A DNA stretch of 64,000 bases, taken from assembly GCF_037975245.1 (NCBI RefSeq), contig NC_092569.1, positions 28,994,668 through 29,058,667 of the forward strand, written 5' to 3'. The position numbers and the translations under genes were made by a program. Shown in pieces: positions 13,105 through 29,100 of this stretch (position 1 is its first letter; each line of letters starts with the position of its first letter). The notes below the pieces were generated by a model. The model was given only the letters and a program-made list of their open reading frames with translations, was not told where the DNA came from and searched no databases. This DNA is from Apostichopus japonicus. Lineage: Eukaryota > Echinodermata > Holothuroidea > Aspidochirotida > Stichopodidae.

Positions 13105-13995
13105 TTTAGGGGTTCTAGGACAAAATCCCCCGGACAAAATCCCCCCAGACAATATCCCACTGACCCATACAAAGCCTGCCTGCAACAACCAGCGATGGCC
13201 CAGGTGTGACAGTCAAGGCATGGGACATTGCACTGGTTAGGGTACCGTTCAGGGGATTGGTCAGGGTACTAGTGAGGGTACTGGCGAGTGTAACTGTGAG
13301 GGCTCCTGTTAGGGTACCTGTGAGGGTACCGGTCAAGGTACTGGTCATGTGACTGGTCAGGGTACCGGTCATCATACTGGTCACTCTACCAGTCAGGGTT
13401 CCACTCAGTGTACTGGTTAGGGTACTGGTCAGGATACTGGTCAGGGGACTGGTCCGGAGTTCATTGAGGGTAATTGCAAGGCTACCTGTTAGTGTGGCCA
13501 TGGGATATAGCTCCATGTTGTGACATTTAAGGGACCGGTCAAGGTACTGGTCAAATTACTGTTTATTGTACCAGTACTTGTAAGGGTACGTGTCAGATTA
13601 TGTGTCAGGGTGCCTTTCAGGATACCAGTTGGGATACCGGTCGAGGTACCGGCCGGGGTACAGTCCAGGGTACTGGTCAGGGAGGAGCACCGGTGGGGGT
13701 AACTGTCAGGCTCACTATTAAGGTACCGGTCGGGGTATGGTCGGAGTACTGGTCCGGGAACCACTGAGAGTACCAATGGAAATACTGGTGAGGGTACCGG
13801 ATGACGGTACTGGATGACGATACCGGGGACCGGGATGACGCATTTTTGTAAAGAATTGATGGGATTATTTATAGCTTGGGGAGATTTTGGCTTGGGTGGA
13901 TTTTGTCCTAGGGGGATTTTGTCCAGGGGGATTTTGGCTCTGGGGGAATTTGTCCTAGGGGGACTTTGTCTGGGGGATTTTGTCCTGTCACCCTA
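13105..13995. mobile_element. minisatellite flanked by inverted GGATTTTGTCC arrays
   Basis: The left flank (13118-13150) has two to three units of GGACAAAATCCCCC. The right flank (13870-13992) has about six units of the complement, GGGGGATTTTGTCC. Between them lies a long array of 12- and 24-bp units built from GGTACTGGTCAGGGTACCGG. The arrangement looks like a foldback-type element. Open frames here on both strands (repeats of T-L-T-G or V-P-V-R-V) follow from the repeat period and are not evidence of a gene. Confidence 0.6.
13225..13830. repeat. GGTACYGGTCAGGGTA minisatellite
   Basis: Imperfect 12/24-bp units alternate GGTACTGGTCA and GGTACCGGTCA for about 600 bp, with one non-repeat interruption near 13440-13530. 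The many GGTACC words make it locally palindromic. Confidence 0.9.
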
Positions 13996-16108
13996 TTTAG
14001 GTATTAGTATTGGACCAAAAACAGTATTAATGTCGGCACAAAACAAACGTTAAAGAAAGCTCAAATGTTGTTTGTCCATCTCTAACATCCCTGGTGGAAC
14101 CATGGAAATATTTGAAAATTGTCAGCACTGTGGCAAGTCCCCAGACATTTTGATATGTTACCATTATAGTTAACAAATTGGGTAAGCCTGTTCAGGGAAT
14201 GATGATAAGCAGCCCCTCCACTTTTATGTTTTGACAAAATACTATACACTCAAAGCCAGATTTTTAAAGCAAAAAAATTATGGCTCAGGAACTAATGGTA
14301 TACTGGCAGTTTTGAACTAAAATCGACAGTGAATATTACATGAATTTCATCAGAACATAATTTAAGTAATGTATAAATGCATGCGCAGTTGCAATTGTTC
14401 ACTGTATGTTTATTTTTTCTTCACTCCTCAGAGGAATACTGCTACAAACAGTCAAACAACAAACAATTTTCAATTGATCAGGAATACAACAGAAAGTGTC
14501 CCTTTCTGTACACTACTGTACAGTATACTGTGTTGCTGACTCAAAACATAAACAGAGATAGAGGCAGTGAATGTCATTGCTTAAAATTCATCAAAAATTG
14601 TTGACGATTTGCTTTTTTAAACTTCTACCCAGAAATCTGGCTTATTACCAAACACATACAGTAGTGGAGATTAGCATGATATTAAAAGACGAGACACAAT
14701 AAAAATTGTACAATCATATTCAAGCAGTTGATTGTAATTTCAATCCCAGTTTATATTTTCCACAAGATTTATTTCACATAAACCAGGATACTTGCACTAT
14801 TACATTACCTCAATTTACTGACCTCTCTCATACATGAGAAACATTTTGGGAACTAACTTATACCTCAAGTATTTATCTAGACTAACCAGTATAGGCTGTA
14901 CAGTATCTAATACCGTAACCAATGCAAATTACCACAATATCATGGAGTTTCCATGCTTGGAGGGACAAAAGTATACACAATACCCCTGGATTGCACAATT
15001 TCATACCTATAGTTACAAATGTTGTGGTTTTACAGTATGTTTCATTGGGCTGCACTAGGTTTCCATGACATTGGTGCTAGTTGCATGTGCCTTTGCTGTA
15101 TTCACTCCCCTCAATTTTGAGGGGAAATAATTTAATTTTGTTTAAAGAATAAACTGGTTCTTGGTGTAACAAAAGACCACAAGCTTTCAGTAATTAAGTC
15201 AGGCCTAACATTGTAAACTTTTCCCATAGCATAACCCCTGAAGCCCACTTGTAGAATTGTGAAACTGTGGTTCAGGGACAATGCAGTGTACCCCTGGAGA
15301 TTTTGAGGGATAAAAGTTTGAAAGATTTTTATAATAGTAATCTGCTTAACAAATACCCTTAGTCCTGCACAAGTATCTGTGTGGTGGTTGTTGAAAATTA
15401 CTGTACTATGGCTTGCTGATCTTGCTTGGAATACAAAATTAAAACATCTTAAAACATGAGAAATGCATTTAAGAACAGTTAAAGCAAGGTAAGGCAGCAA
15501 AATATCCAGTAACCTCAACACTTAAGCATCAGGACCACTTCAGTTGTATAACAAGTTCCATGTTCTTGACAAGCAGCTGCAAATGTTCCCTAATACTTAC
15601 AAAAGCATGTAGTGCCACAATGTCACCAAACTAAAATATTTCAAGAAGTACATTGCAAAAGAATGAGTCCATTTATACAGTTAAATATGTAGAAGACTTC
15701 CCATGAAGACTGGTCTGCATTCTCTTGGTTCTGTCTGCTTGAAGCTTATACTATTAATTTCCTCTATCTTTTATATGGTGTAACAGTGTAACATATCCTG
15801 GAACTAGTTAGTTTTCTGTTACTGCTACTACATTACTGTGCCAATCCAACAACTATTCCCAGCAACTTCCTAACTCCATTGAAAGATGTGCTGTGTCCCA
15901 GAGGATATACATGAGATGTGTGAATCTACTTCGCGATTTACAGGACATACTTTTGCTTTGCTTGGCATCGGCTTCTATGCAAGCTTTTAATTGATAAGCC
16001 CAACAAGGAGCTACTGTATACCACTATGTACAGCATGATGAAAAGCTTGGTTGATGATTGTATTCACCCCACTGTAAACTGTGTGATAATCTTGCCTGGC
16101 ATTTCTAA
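13996..16108. other. no gene confirmed
   Basis: AT-rich spacer. On the minus strand a short segment (15533-15634) reads open after an ATATTTTAG acceptor-like site (..GDIVALHAFVSIREHLQLL..) and ends in a stop, but it could not be linked to a neighbouring exon. An ATTAAA word on the minus strand near 15988 could serve the putative gene ending at 16109. Confidence 0.35.
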
Positions 16109-20124
<4,016 letters not shown>

Positions 20125-21394
20125 GATTTCCGTCTCTATAATTAGGCTAGTTATTGCTGTGTTAGCCTACGTGTTAGCATTATCTTTACATATTAGCGTA
20201 AGTGAAGCGTACCTTCCACGATGCAGCACCAATATAACTTACTCTCTGCATAGGCAGTTAACGCAATGTCAGAACAAAGGACTATTTCTAAAACGAAGGT
20301 ATAGGCATACTAAACTACGAAAGCATGGCACAACTTTGAATTACTTGAAAAGTTCGAATAAAAAGGGTATTGTAAATTTTTCAACGTATGATAATTGAAT
20401 TATAAAGATCTTTATAATTATTGTTCTATGGTCCTTTACAGTGAGATTCACTGACAGTGAGACACTGTAGATTTAATATTTCATCTACTACGGCATTTGT
20501 AATGTATGAAACCTGTTAGGGAGGGAAGGAAGGAGGGGCAGTGGCGGCCCTACCCGGATCCGAGAGCCCCAAGTTTTAGGGGCCTCACTAGTACCAATAG
20601 CCTGCTAACCCAATGCGATATTTCGTATACTTGTGTGGTCACTGATTCAAAGTTTGTACCAATTCTATGTGCTTTTATCCTTAAGAAAGCAGACTGTAAT
20701 TAAATGAAAATTCTCTAAACCACACAGCGCATCCAGGTGTAACAAAATGAACCAGTATGAATCAGTGTACAAATACACAGTTCAAAATTTCGACTTCTTT
20801 AGAAGAGCGGATGCGATCAAGAGTCGTAAAGGTATATAAATCCACTTTATTATCACGGTTAGGCTTCATTGTAGGAATATATCCAATATCTAGTGCCTTG
20901 AACGTGAACAAAAGGACATTCTTCTTTCCAATATATCCTTCACAGTGGCAAACAATTCCTATGGATATTTCCTATGTGTATTACCTATGGATATTTCCTG
21001 TGTATTTCCTATGGACATTTCCCACTGAGGGGGTGGATAATTGGGTGATATACGAAACCATGTAATGCATATATAAAGTTTAGTACATAGCCAGCTTACT
21101 GCCCTAAAAGCTCAGTGAAAATAACACCGTTCTATGCAATTTTCAAATTAATCATCATTATTTTTATTGGGTTACCTGTCATTAAACATTTTGAGCTGAA
21201 TAAATTTCGCCAGTTTTAGAGAGTCCGTAGATTCTACACACTTCAATCAAACTTTGAAAGTACTGCCCAACAGATCATGCGCCAATCAAATTTCTGTTTT
21301 GTTTACGACCGTTAGGCCTAGGACTTACTTTCACTTTCGTGGCTAGCCTGTGTTAGGTCCATTCTCTTGAAAAGTATCTTTCTTTCGGTCTTAC
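20125..21394. other. no gene confirmed; upstream region of putative secreted gene
   Basis: The plus-strand frame at 20123-20398 has a hydrophobic start but overlaps the better supported minus-strand signal exon head to head, and has no partner exon. A CAGTGGCGG word at 20538 followed by GGATCCGAGAGCCCC looks like a decayed MITE end. A run of CCTATGGATATTTCC repeats lies at 20958-21022. Confidence 0.35.
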
Positions 21395-21469
21395 CGATGT
21401 AGCTTGCGAAGTTGTGTCATTTCCTTCCATTGCAAGGAATAAACAGATATTCTTCCCAGACGTTTCCAT
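21395..21469 (-). CDS. possible first coding exon, unknown product
   Basis: On the minus strand an ATG opens 25 codons (METSGKNICLFLAMEGNDTT..) that end at TCG|GTAAGACC, a fair donor, in phase 0. No downstream exon could be attached and the sequence is not recognised. It lies within 1.3 kb of the signal-peptide exon, so it could be an alternative or unrelated first exon, or chance. Confidence 0.2.
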
Positions 21470-21707
21470 CGTGAAATTGGGTAAAAAATGTGGACGATAC
21501 GAGTAGCCTATATGGAGGTTACATTTGTGAAATGAACATGCTGATATGGGCGGTCGCAGTGCTTTTAGGGTAAATCGTTTGCGCCATAAGGGCAACAGAA
21601 AATAATTTTTTCATTCGATTGCGACAGTGTTTCTCCATTAAACCCACCTGGTCACCTGTATTGAAATTTTAACAGAAACAAAACAAAAACATCTGAAGAG
21701 ATAAATT

Positions 21708-21718
21708 TTTATTTTATT
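21708..21718 (-). terminator. candidate poly(A) signals for LMBRD1 (distal)
   Basis: Two overlapping AATAAA hexamers on the minus strand, about 1.46 kb beyond the LMBRD1 stop. A nearer AATAAA lies at 22644-22649. Which one is used cannot be told from sequence. Confidence 0.3.
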
Positions 21719-22090
21719 TAAACAACCTTCAAGTCACATCAATATTTTTTAACTGTAAAATATTGTAATACATTCCCTATAAAGTTTAAGGCAACCACTT
21801 AAAATATTAAGGGTGAATATTTACAAGAAAATCTTGACCATATCTATTATTTCAAGTATACTTTGCCAACCATTTCAGAACCTAAGGTGAGACAAATTGT
21901 AATCACATGGGCACTTTCTTCTATTTACTTAAAAATCGATAAACATTTCAAATACATACAATAAAACAACTGGTTCACCTTAAATGATTACAGCCACACC
22001 TCTCTCATTAAAGATGGGCAGCTCTTAAAATGGGCTAAGCAAATCTTTAGGTTCAAACTTATCATAACTATATAATGATAAAATCGAACA

Positions 22091-22174
22091 TATATATATA
22101 TATATATATTTCGAATTCCGGTGGAGGCTGGAAGTTTTTTCACTATTCTAAATTTTCCAACTCATTACGTTTTC

Positions 22175-22269
<95 letters not shown>
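22091..22269. repeat. paired (AT)n tracts
   Basis: A short TA run at 22091-22110 and a longer one at 22179-22269, separated by 68 bp of ordinary sequence. Both lie within the presumed LMBRD1 3' untranslated region or just beyond it. Confidence 0.95.
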
Positions 22270-22272
<3 letters not shown>

Positions 22273-22643
22273 GCAGATCTGTAGCATGAGTTTTATCCAT
22301 ATTTTTGGGTTGTGGGGGTGGGGTGGGGTGTTGGCACAAATACTGGCTGTCTGTACTGAGGAGAGTCTAAGTGGGGGGCCATACACTCACCTGTAAATAA
22401 TTGTTGTTTGCATAAGAGGGCTTAGATACAAAATCATGATATCTTTTTAACTACATTTCTGTGGTACAAGCTTTTCCTTTCTTAGTGCATGCTGTTAAAA
22501 CTAAAGCCATTTGGAAGAAAATCTATGGAAAAAAATACATGTTTGGTAGTTTAGATAGTTGACGACAATTACAATGGACCCTCCAGAGAAATAGTAAACT
22601 GCTGCTTAAAAATGTACCAAATTCATCACTTTTTGCTCATTAA

Positions 22644-22649
22644 TTTATT
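22644..22649 (-). terminator. candidate poly(A) signal for LMBRD1 (proximal)
   Basis: AATAAA on the minus strand about 530 bp after the LMBRD1 stop codon, which would place a 3' UTR of roughly 0.55 kb. The choice between this and 21708-21718 is open. Confidence 0.35.
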
Positions 22650-23174
22650 AATTTTTTTAATCAAATTTAGAAATTTCTCTGTACACATCCGAACTTCAAA
22701 GCAATAAAAAGTGGCAAGTATAGGAAAGTTAATTACCCCTGCAGAGATACTAAGTACCTGGTGTGTCCTAGGTACATTACATGGTGCAAAAGAACAATCT
22801 TACATGAAATATTATTATATATGTATTCATATTAACACTGTAGGTATAATTTGTAGATGTTCTTGATGGTTGTAACAAAGTCTTATCTTTAACACCATCT
22901 AACACTCTTCTCGACATATTGACAAAATTCTTCATCCAAATTGAAACTTGGTATGTGTTGTTTGGAAACCTTGAACCTTCAAATTTTTACAAGTAAATAC
23001 AAGATATTTCTTGAGATATAAATATAAAACACTAATGATAAACAAAATAAAATAAAATAAATAAAACGAAACAATGCATGCTGGTGATTTTCTTTTGTGA
23101 AGTTGAAAATGTTTTGTTTCAGACACAGTAGGCTTCTTTCAAAATGTGAACCATTGCCTGGCTTGTAGGGACAT

Positions 23175-26100
23175 CTACGGCTGCACTAACTCGTCATCAC
23201 TATCATCCAAGTCTGATGAATCAACAGCGCCCTCAATAGACGAGGTCGGTTTCTTCAAAATGGCCACCACGATGGAAATGACCACAAACTGAAATGTTGC
23301 AAAGAGAAAAAAAAGAAACCAGAGACAATTATATTGACATGTTACAGCATTCCTTGCAAGTTTGTGAAACTAATCTTAGGTTGACAAAATTCAAGCCTCT
23401 GAAGAAGGCTATTGTGAATGACTAACCCTTCAAGAAGTGAATTTAGTGAATCCTCAAATGCTTCAGTCATCTCCCCCTGCACTCCATTGCCTCCCGATAT
23501 TGCAAACTGTACCTAATGCCAACTAATAGCATGCACCTGCCCAGACTATGCTCCTAGGCCAGGCCTGACCAGTAAGTAATTTCCCTCGAGCTGCTGCAAG
23601 GCCGTAAATTCACACATAGCCATATAAGAGGCGAAGTATAACCAGGTATACTTATGGTGAACCAACCATCAAGTGACAAACGGCTACCTAACCTAGGCTA
23701 TAGTAAACAGCACAAGAGGCATGCATGCCTATACAGTAACAACACAGGGCAATATAACAGAGAGGTCCTATCTCTATGACAGCAGATAGGAGACACAGAG
23801 AGAGATTGCTACCACATGGCATCAACTTATGTGCTAGGTCACTGTGAGGTCAACCTAATTAGCATGGACCATACCAAATATGCATGGACCATACCAAAAT
23901 CCAGATGAGGTTGTGCAAAATTGCTATGTTTTGAATGGTTTGGGCCACTACACCTCTCCTAAAGTGGGAACAAATTATTCCTTTCAAAAGTAAATCAAAA
24001 TTCTGTGGATTGGATTGAAAGCACTACTGTTAAGTACTCACAGCCATAAAGAGCCATGTGGTCCAGTAGTAACAGGCACCAAAGAACCAAAAGTTGAGAG
24101 TAAAAGTGGCCAAAAGAGCTGTTGTCACCGTAAAAATACATTCTGCAGGTTTAAACGAAAAAAATGTCTATCTTTGATAGATGGACTTCTCATGTACACA
24201 TAGAAAGAGATGTTGACAGTTAACCATAAAAGCTTGCATCTATGAAGTAATAGATTCAAGGCCTTCATCGATGACCCTAAATTACACTACCTCTCATCTC
24301 ATGGAGATTATAAATTATATGTTAAACCCACTCATACTGGAATGTAAGCTGTTGCCTTTCTCATCGCTAATTTTGTCCATATTAAGAGTGATTTTGACCA
24401 AGCGCAATTACGTTTGAGAATTTCGGAGATGTACCTGTACTGTACTGTTGAAATGGTGGTTCATGTTTAAGGTCATTAACATTTAAACCAAGAAAAAACT
24501 GTGCTTGTAAAGTGGAAAACATTGCTTTTCAACCTGATGAAATATCATACATATAAATTTGTAAAAAAAGATATTACAGTCTTTGTTGAATAAACTGTGT
24601 CTACATTGATGAATGACAAAACAACATTGAGGTCAGAGAAAACAACTTTGAGGTCAGAGAAAACAACCGTGAGGTCAGAAAAACAACCTTGAGGTCAGTC
24701 AAAAACAAGAAAACAATTCATTGAAAGCTATTAACTCACGAACTGACTGAACACCATTTTTGAAAAGCGACATTTAAACACCACAGAGTACTGTGACAGG
24801 CTGACCTTTCTATGCTTGTTAGGAAATGATTCAATAATTATCATAATTCATAATTAATCATAATTAAAGCCACAGAGCACTGGCAGGCCACCACCCTTCA
24901 CAAAAAGTAGTCAAGCAAGCAGAGCAGACATTAGATTTTTTCCCAAATCTTTTGTTTTGATTTTCAAAGAATGATAAGATACATTTCTTCGATAAACTGC
25001 AAGTGATTCCAGTTAAAAATATCATGATATGGTTGCTCGTTTATATTATCTCTGGTTTATATTAAAGGGTACTACAGGGTTTTAAGGGGTATAAGGTAGC
25101 TATCCCGTATCAATTGTAGTATGTTTAGTTTAGCTGTGATTTATATTGAAGGGTAGTAGTACCGTAGTGAAGGGTATTCAAGGGTATGACAGGGTTTTAA
25201 GGGGTATGAGGTAGCTATCCCGTATCATTGTAGTATGTTTAGTTTATCTATGATTTATATGGAAGGGTATTACAGGGTATTAAAGGGTATGACAGGGTTT
25301 TAAAGGGGTATAAGGGCAGCCATCTGTCATCATGATATTGTAATATGTTTAGTTTATCTGTGATTTATATGGAAGGGTAGTACAGGGTATTAAAGGGTAT
25401 GACAGGGTTTTAAGGGGTATGAGGTAGCTATCCTGTATCATTGTAGTATGTTTAGTTTATCTATGATTTATATGGAAGGGTATTACAGGGTATTAAAGGG
25501 TATGACAGGGTTTTAAAGGGGTATAAGGGCAGCCATCTGGCATCATGATATTGTAGTATGTTTAGTATAACTGTGATTTATATTGAAGGGTAGTACAGGG
25601 TAGTACAGGGTATGACAGGGTTTTAAAGGGGTTTAAGGGCAGCAATCTGGCATGAACATATTGTAGTATGTTTATTTTATCTGTGATTTATATTGAAGGG
25701 TAGTACAGGGTATTTAAGGGAATGACAGGGGTTTAAGGTATAAGGGCAGCCATCTGTCATCATGATATTGTAGTATGTTTAGTTTAGCTGTGATTTATAT
25801 TAAATGGTTTGAAGGGTACTGAAAGGGTATGAAAGGGGTATAAGAGCAGCCATGCAGTAGTTTGTGTCTTTATAAATGTCATTTTGAAGGTAGGCATTGA
25901 ATGATATTCACCCTGGACAATTGTAATGTATGTTCATTTCATATAACATTTACACTGGCAGTCTAGGTGAGAGATAAACAGGTGGATTTGTACTTACCAT
26001 CCCCAGCCTCAATGGTACATTGTATAGCATGAGATCCATTCTATGATGCAAAAATAGTAAATATATAATGTACTTTCACTTGACTGCCAAGTATTGCTAT

Positions 26101-29100
26101 ATATAAATATATATATATATAATGAATATTGGCCACCATTATATGTGATATATATATATATATAATATATATTTTTAATATATTTATCATATATATACAA
26201 GAAAATACAAGAAAAAGGCAAAATAGATTTCCTAAATGCTAAATTTGTCAATTTTTAGCATTATCATATGTCATGCTTGTCTATAAATTGTGATGAAATA
26301 AGTTTAATGTTTCATCTGAGTTTCAATATCTATTCGATTAATTTAAGTTACAGACAATTATCAGAAAGCCATTAATGCTTATATATACCTGGAGAAAGAA
26401 CGAAAACCTCTCCCTCCCTCCAAAGCATCTCTGATAGGTTGTATTGATTCTTAGCAACTTAAAAAATATCAAAAAAGAACCTAAGACTTAGAACCTACAC
26501 TAAAAGTAACATGCAAAGGCAAGGTCTGAACAGAATGTGGTGGCGCTAGACCAGTAAAATTACTACTATTAAAATCAAAATCAAAATAAAACTGTGAGCA
26601 AACTGCTTATCCACTAGAGAGCCCTGTGTAAGAGAATGTGTAAAAGTAAGTTGGCCTGACGTTTCGATCCTAGCAGGATCTTGTTCAAAGGCTAAATGAC
26701 AAGTAACAGTAACAGTAACAGAAGGGACAAAAACACGCACAGAATACAGACAAGTTAATGAGCATGGTGAACACAAAGAGATAGATGTAAGGGGATTAGT
26801 AGACAAGGGATGGAGAGCAGAAAGATCCTATTAAAATCCTACAGGATAGGAAGAGATGGGGAGGCAATGGTAAAGCACCAGCATTACCTTAATTGGTCAT
26901 GTGTGGTTGCTTTTAAAGCAGCATTTTGCGTTTTGTCGCCGTTTTCCATTTTTTTGACAAGTCCATCAAGTTTTTTACATATATCAATCACAAAACAGCA
27001 AACTACGATAATGGCCAAGTTTTTCCCCTGCCAAAAGCATTAACTGGCGAGTAATTAAGGACATTTGCAGATAATGAGAAAAGTGTCCACCGACAAATTA
27101 CACATAATCACATACAGTTCCCCCAACCCACTAGTTTGAATTCAACCAATCAGAGATGCAGGTTAAGTTATGAGCCGTTGCTAAAAATAGATTCAAAACT
27201 TTGAGTTGGTAACTTGGTACAACCAGCGAGCTTGACTCTAACAGCTCCCTGGTACAACTGCCATAGACAATCTACACAAATCAAGCATGGTGTTGTATTA
27301 CGTATTGGCCAATGATGTTCGTAGCTTTTAAATATTCATATTATGGGCAAGGTTTATTTCTTCGAGAAAAACAACATTGAAATGTGTAAATTTTTCGACT
27401 TTTTCGCCACCATTTGAAGTAAGATTTGAATGGATAAGCTAGTTATGTATGTCGTTATGGTATCGTGGAATCAGTGAGGTTGAGAAAAACCATAGAAAAG
27501 GACGCAAAATGCTGCTTTAAGAGGATAAACCAGACCGAGCATTATCACTACGGCAAAATCTCTGGATTGATTTCACACAAAAATGATACCGTTTAGCAAT
27601 GTCACTGCATTTTGCTGTTAGTTTTACAGGTTTACTTGAATTGTCATGGCAGTATGAGCAACAAGCCTTTATTATAAAGAAAAGAAAAAAAAACAAATGA
27701 AGAAAGGAAAGTGCCAAAAATGGAAAAGCAGCCAAGACAATAGTAGGACGGGTGCTTACCACAGAATATTTCTGATTTCCAAAAGACAGATAATCGGGGG
27801 CCAGGGAGTACATCATAATGTTAAGAGCCATCAGTATGTACATCATAAACATACACATGAACAGAACTCCCTGAGCTTTGGTACGGTGTGGTCTAATCTT
27901 ATACATCTGTATGACATTGCGAGGAAAAGATCAAAATAAAAGAGAGAAAAGTGTTTGAGAGAGATATCTTGTAGCGAGAAAGCAAAGAGAAAGGGTACTT
28001 ATTGACGATTAAAATACGGGCACAAGACATCAATTAGGGGATTACCAATCTCTTTATTGCTTTATTATGGGATAACCAATTTATATGGCTATTTTATCGC
28101 CTGTAAATTTTGATCTAGAAGCAAGGGAGGGATATTAATGGGTTTAAAGGGAAAAAGGGAAAAATATCATAAGGAAATTCTTCTTCCTGACTAGCACTTT
28201 AATAGCAGAAGTTACTTCTTAAACAAGGAACTGTAGGGAAACCTGTTTGACAACCTCGCTGAAAGTATACAAAATGAACAATTTTGAAAGGTTTTTCTTT
28301 AAAAAAAAAAACAGAAGAGAGGTAACATAGACCCAAAATTAATCCACCCATACAGGATAAACTGTGCATCATTTTAACACAGGAGAAAGCTACATCTGAA
28401 ATTCCATCTCTAAGCGCATTTTGAAACTTGTTAAAAACAAAGACAACGTTGGTAACGTGTGCCCTCCTCTGTCTAAATACAATGTAATAGCTTCTACTAG
28501 ACAGAGTTTACTATCAAAGAGAAAATATATGAAACCAGTATAGGAGGACCAACACCATTACTGTTAGGGGGGGGGGGGTATCAAATGTTATGTCATCCAG
28601 GGGAAAGGGAAGAGGCAACACATCTTCCCTCTACCCTTTTGAGGAATTTTGGTCAAATGAAGGGTTGCTTCGATAGATGTAATATGGTGCTATATTTTGC
28701 CACTTTTCTAACAACTTTGAAGAATTTTCAACTTTGTATTGTGCTTTGATGTGTTTAATATATATTAATGTATTATGTACTGTAACCAAATCATATTTAT
28801 TTGTAATATTTGTGTCTGTTAGAGGGGAAGGGCTGAGCCCCATCCCATTCCCCTTTGCATTTATTCTGGAGGGTTTGAAACCCCTCCAAACTTTGAAGTA
28901 TACATTGTTGCACTTTCGGAATAAATAAGGGGTTAATCAACGGTCTAGCGTGCGTTACTCATAGGATTAATGCACGATCAGGGGATAATGCAAGCGATGC
29001 ACAAGGGCAGAGCCTGAGTGCATCCAGCGATAGCATTAACACCCGGAGTGCATTAATCATGTGAGTAACGCACGCTAGACCGTTGATTAACCCCGTTCAT

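Noticed and set aside
13115-13776. Minus-strand frames rich in LTSTLTGTLT and their plus-strand counterparts
   Set aside because: They follow from a 12/24-bp DNA repeat read in frame. No signal peptide, splice sites or homologue were seen, and stops appear outside the array.
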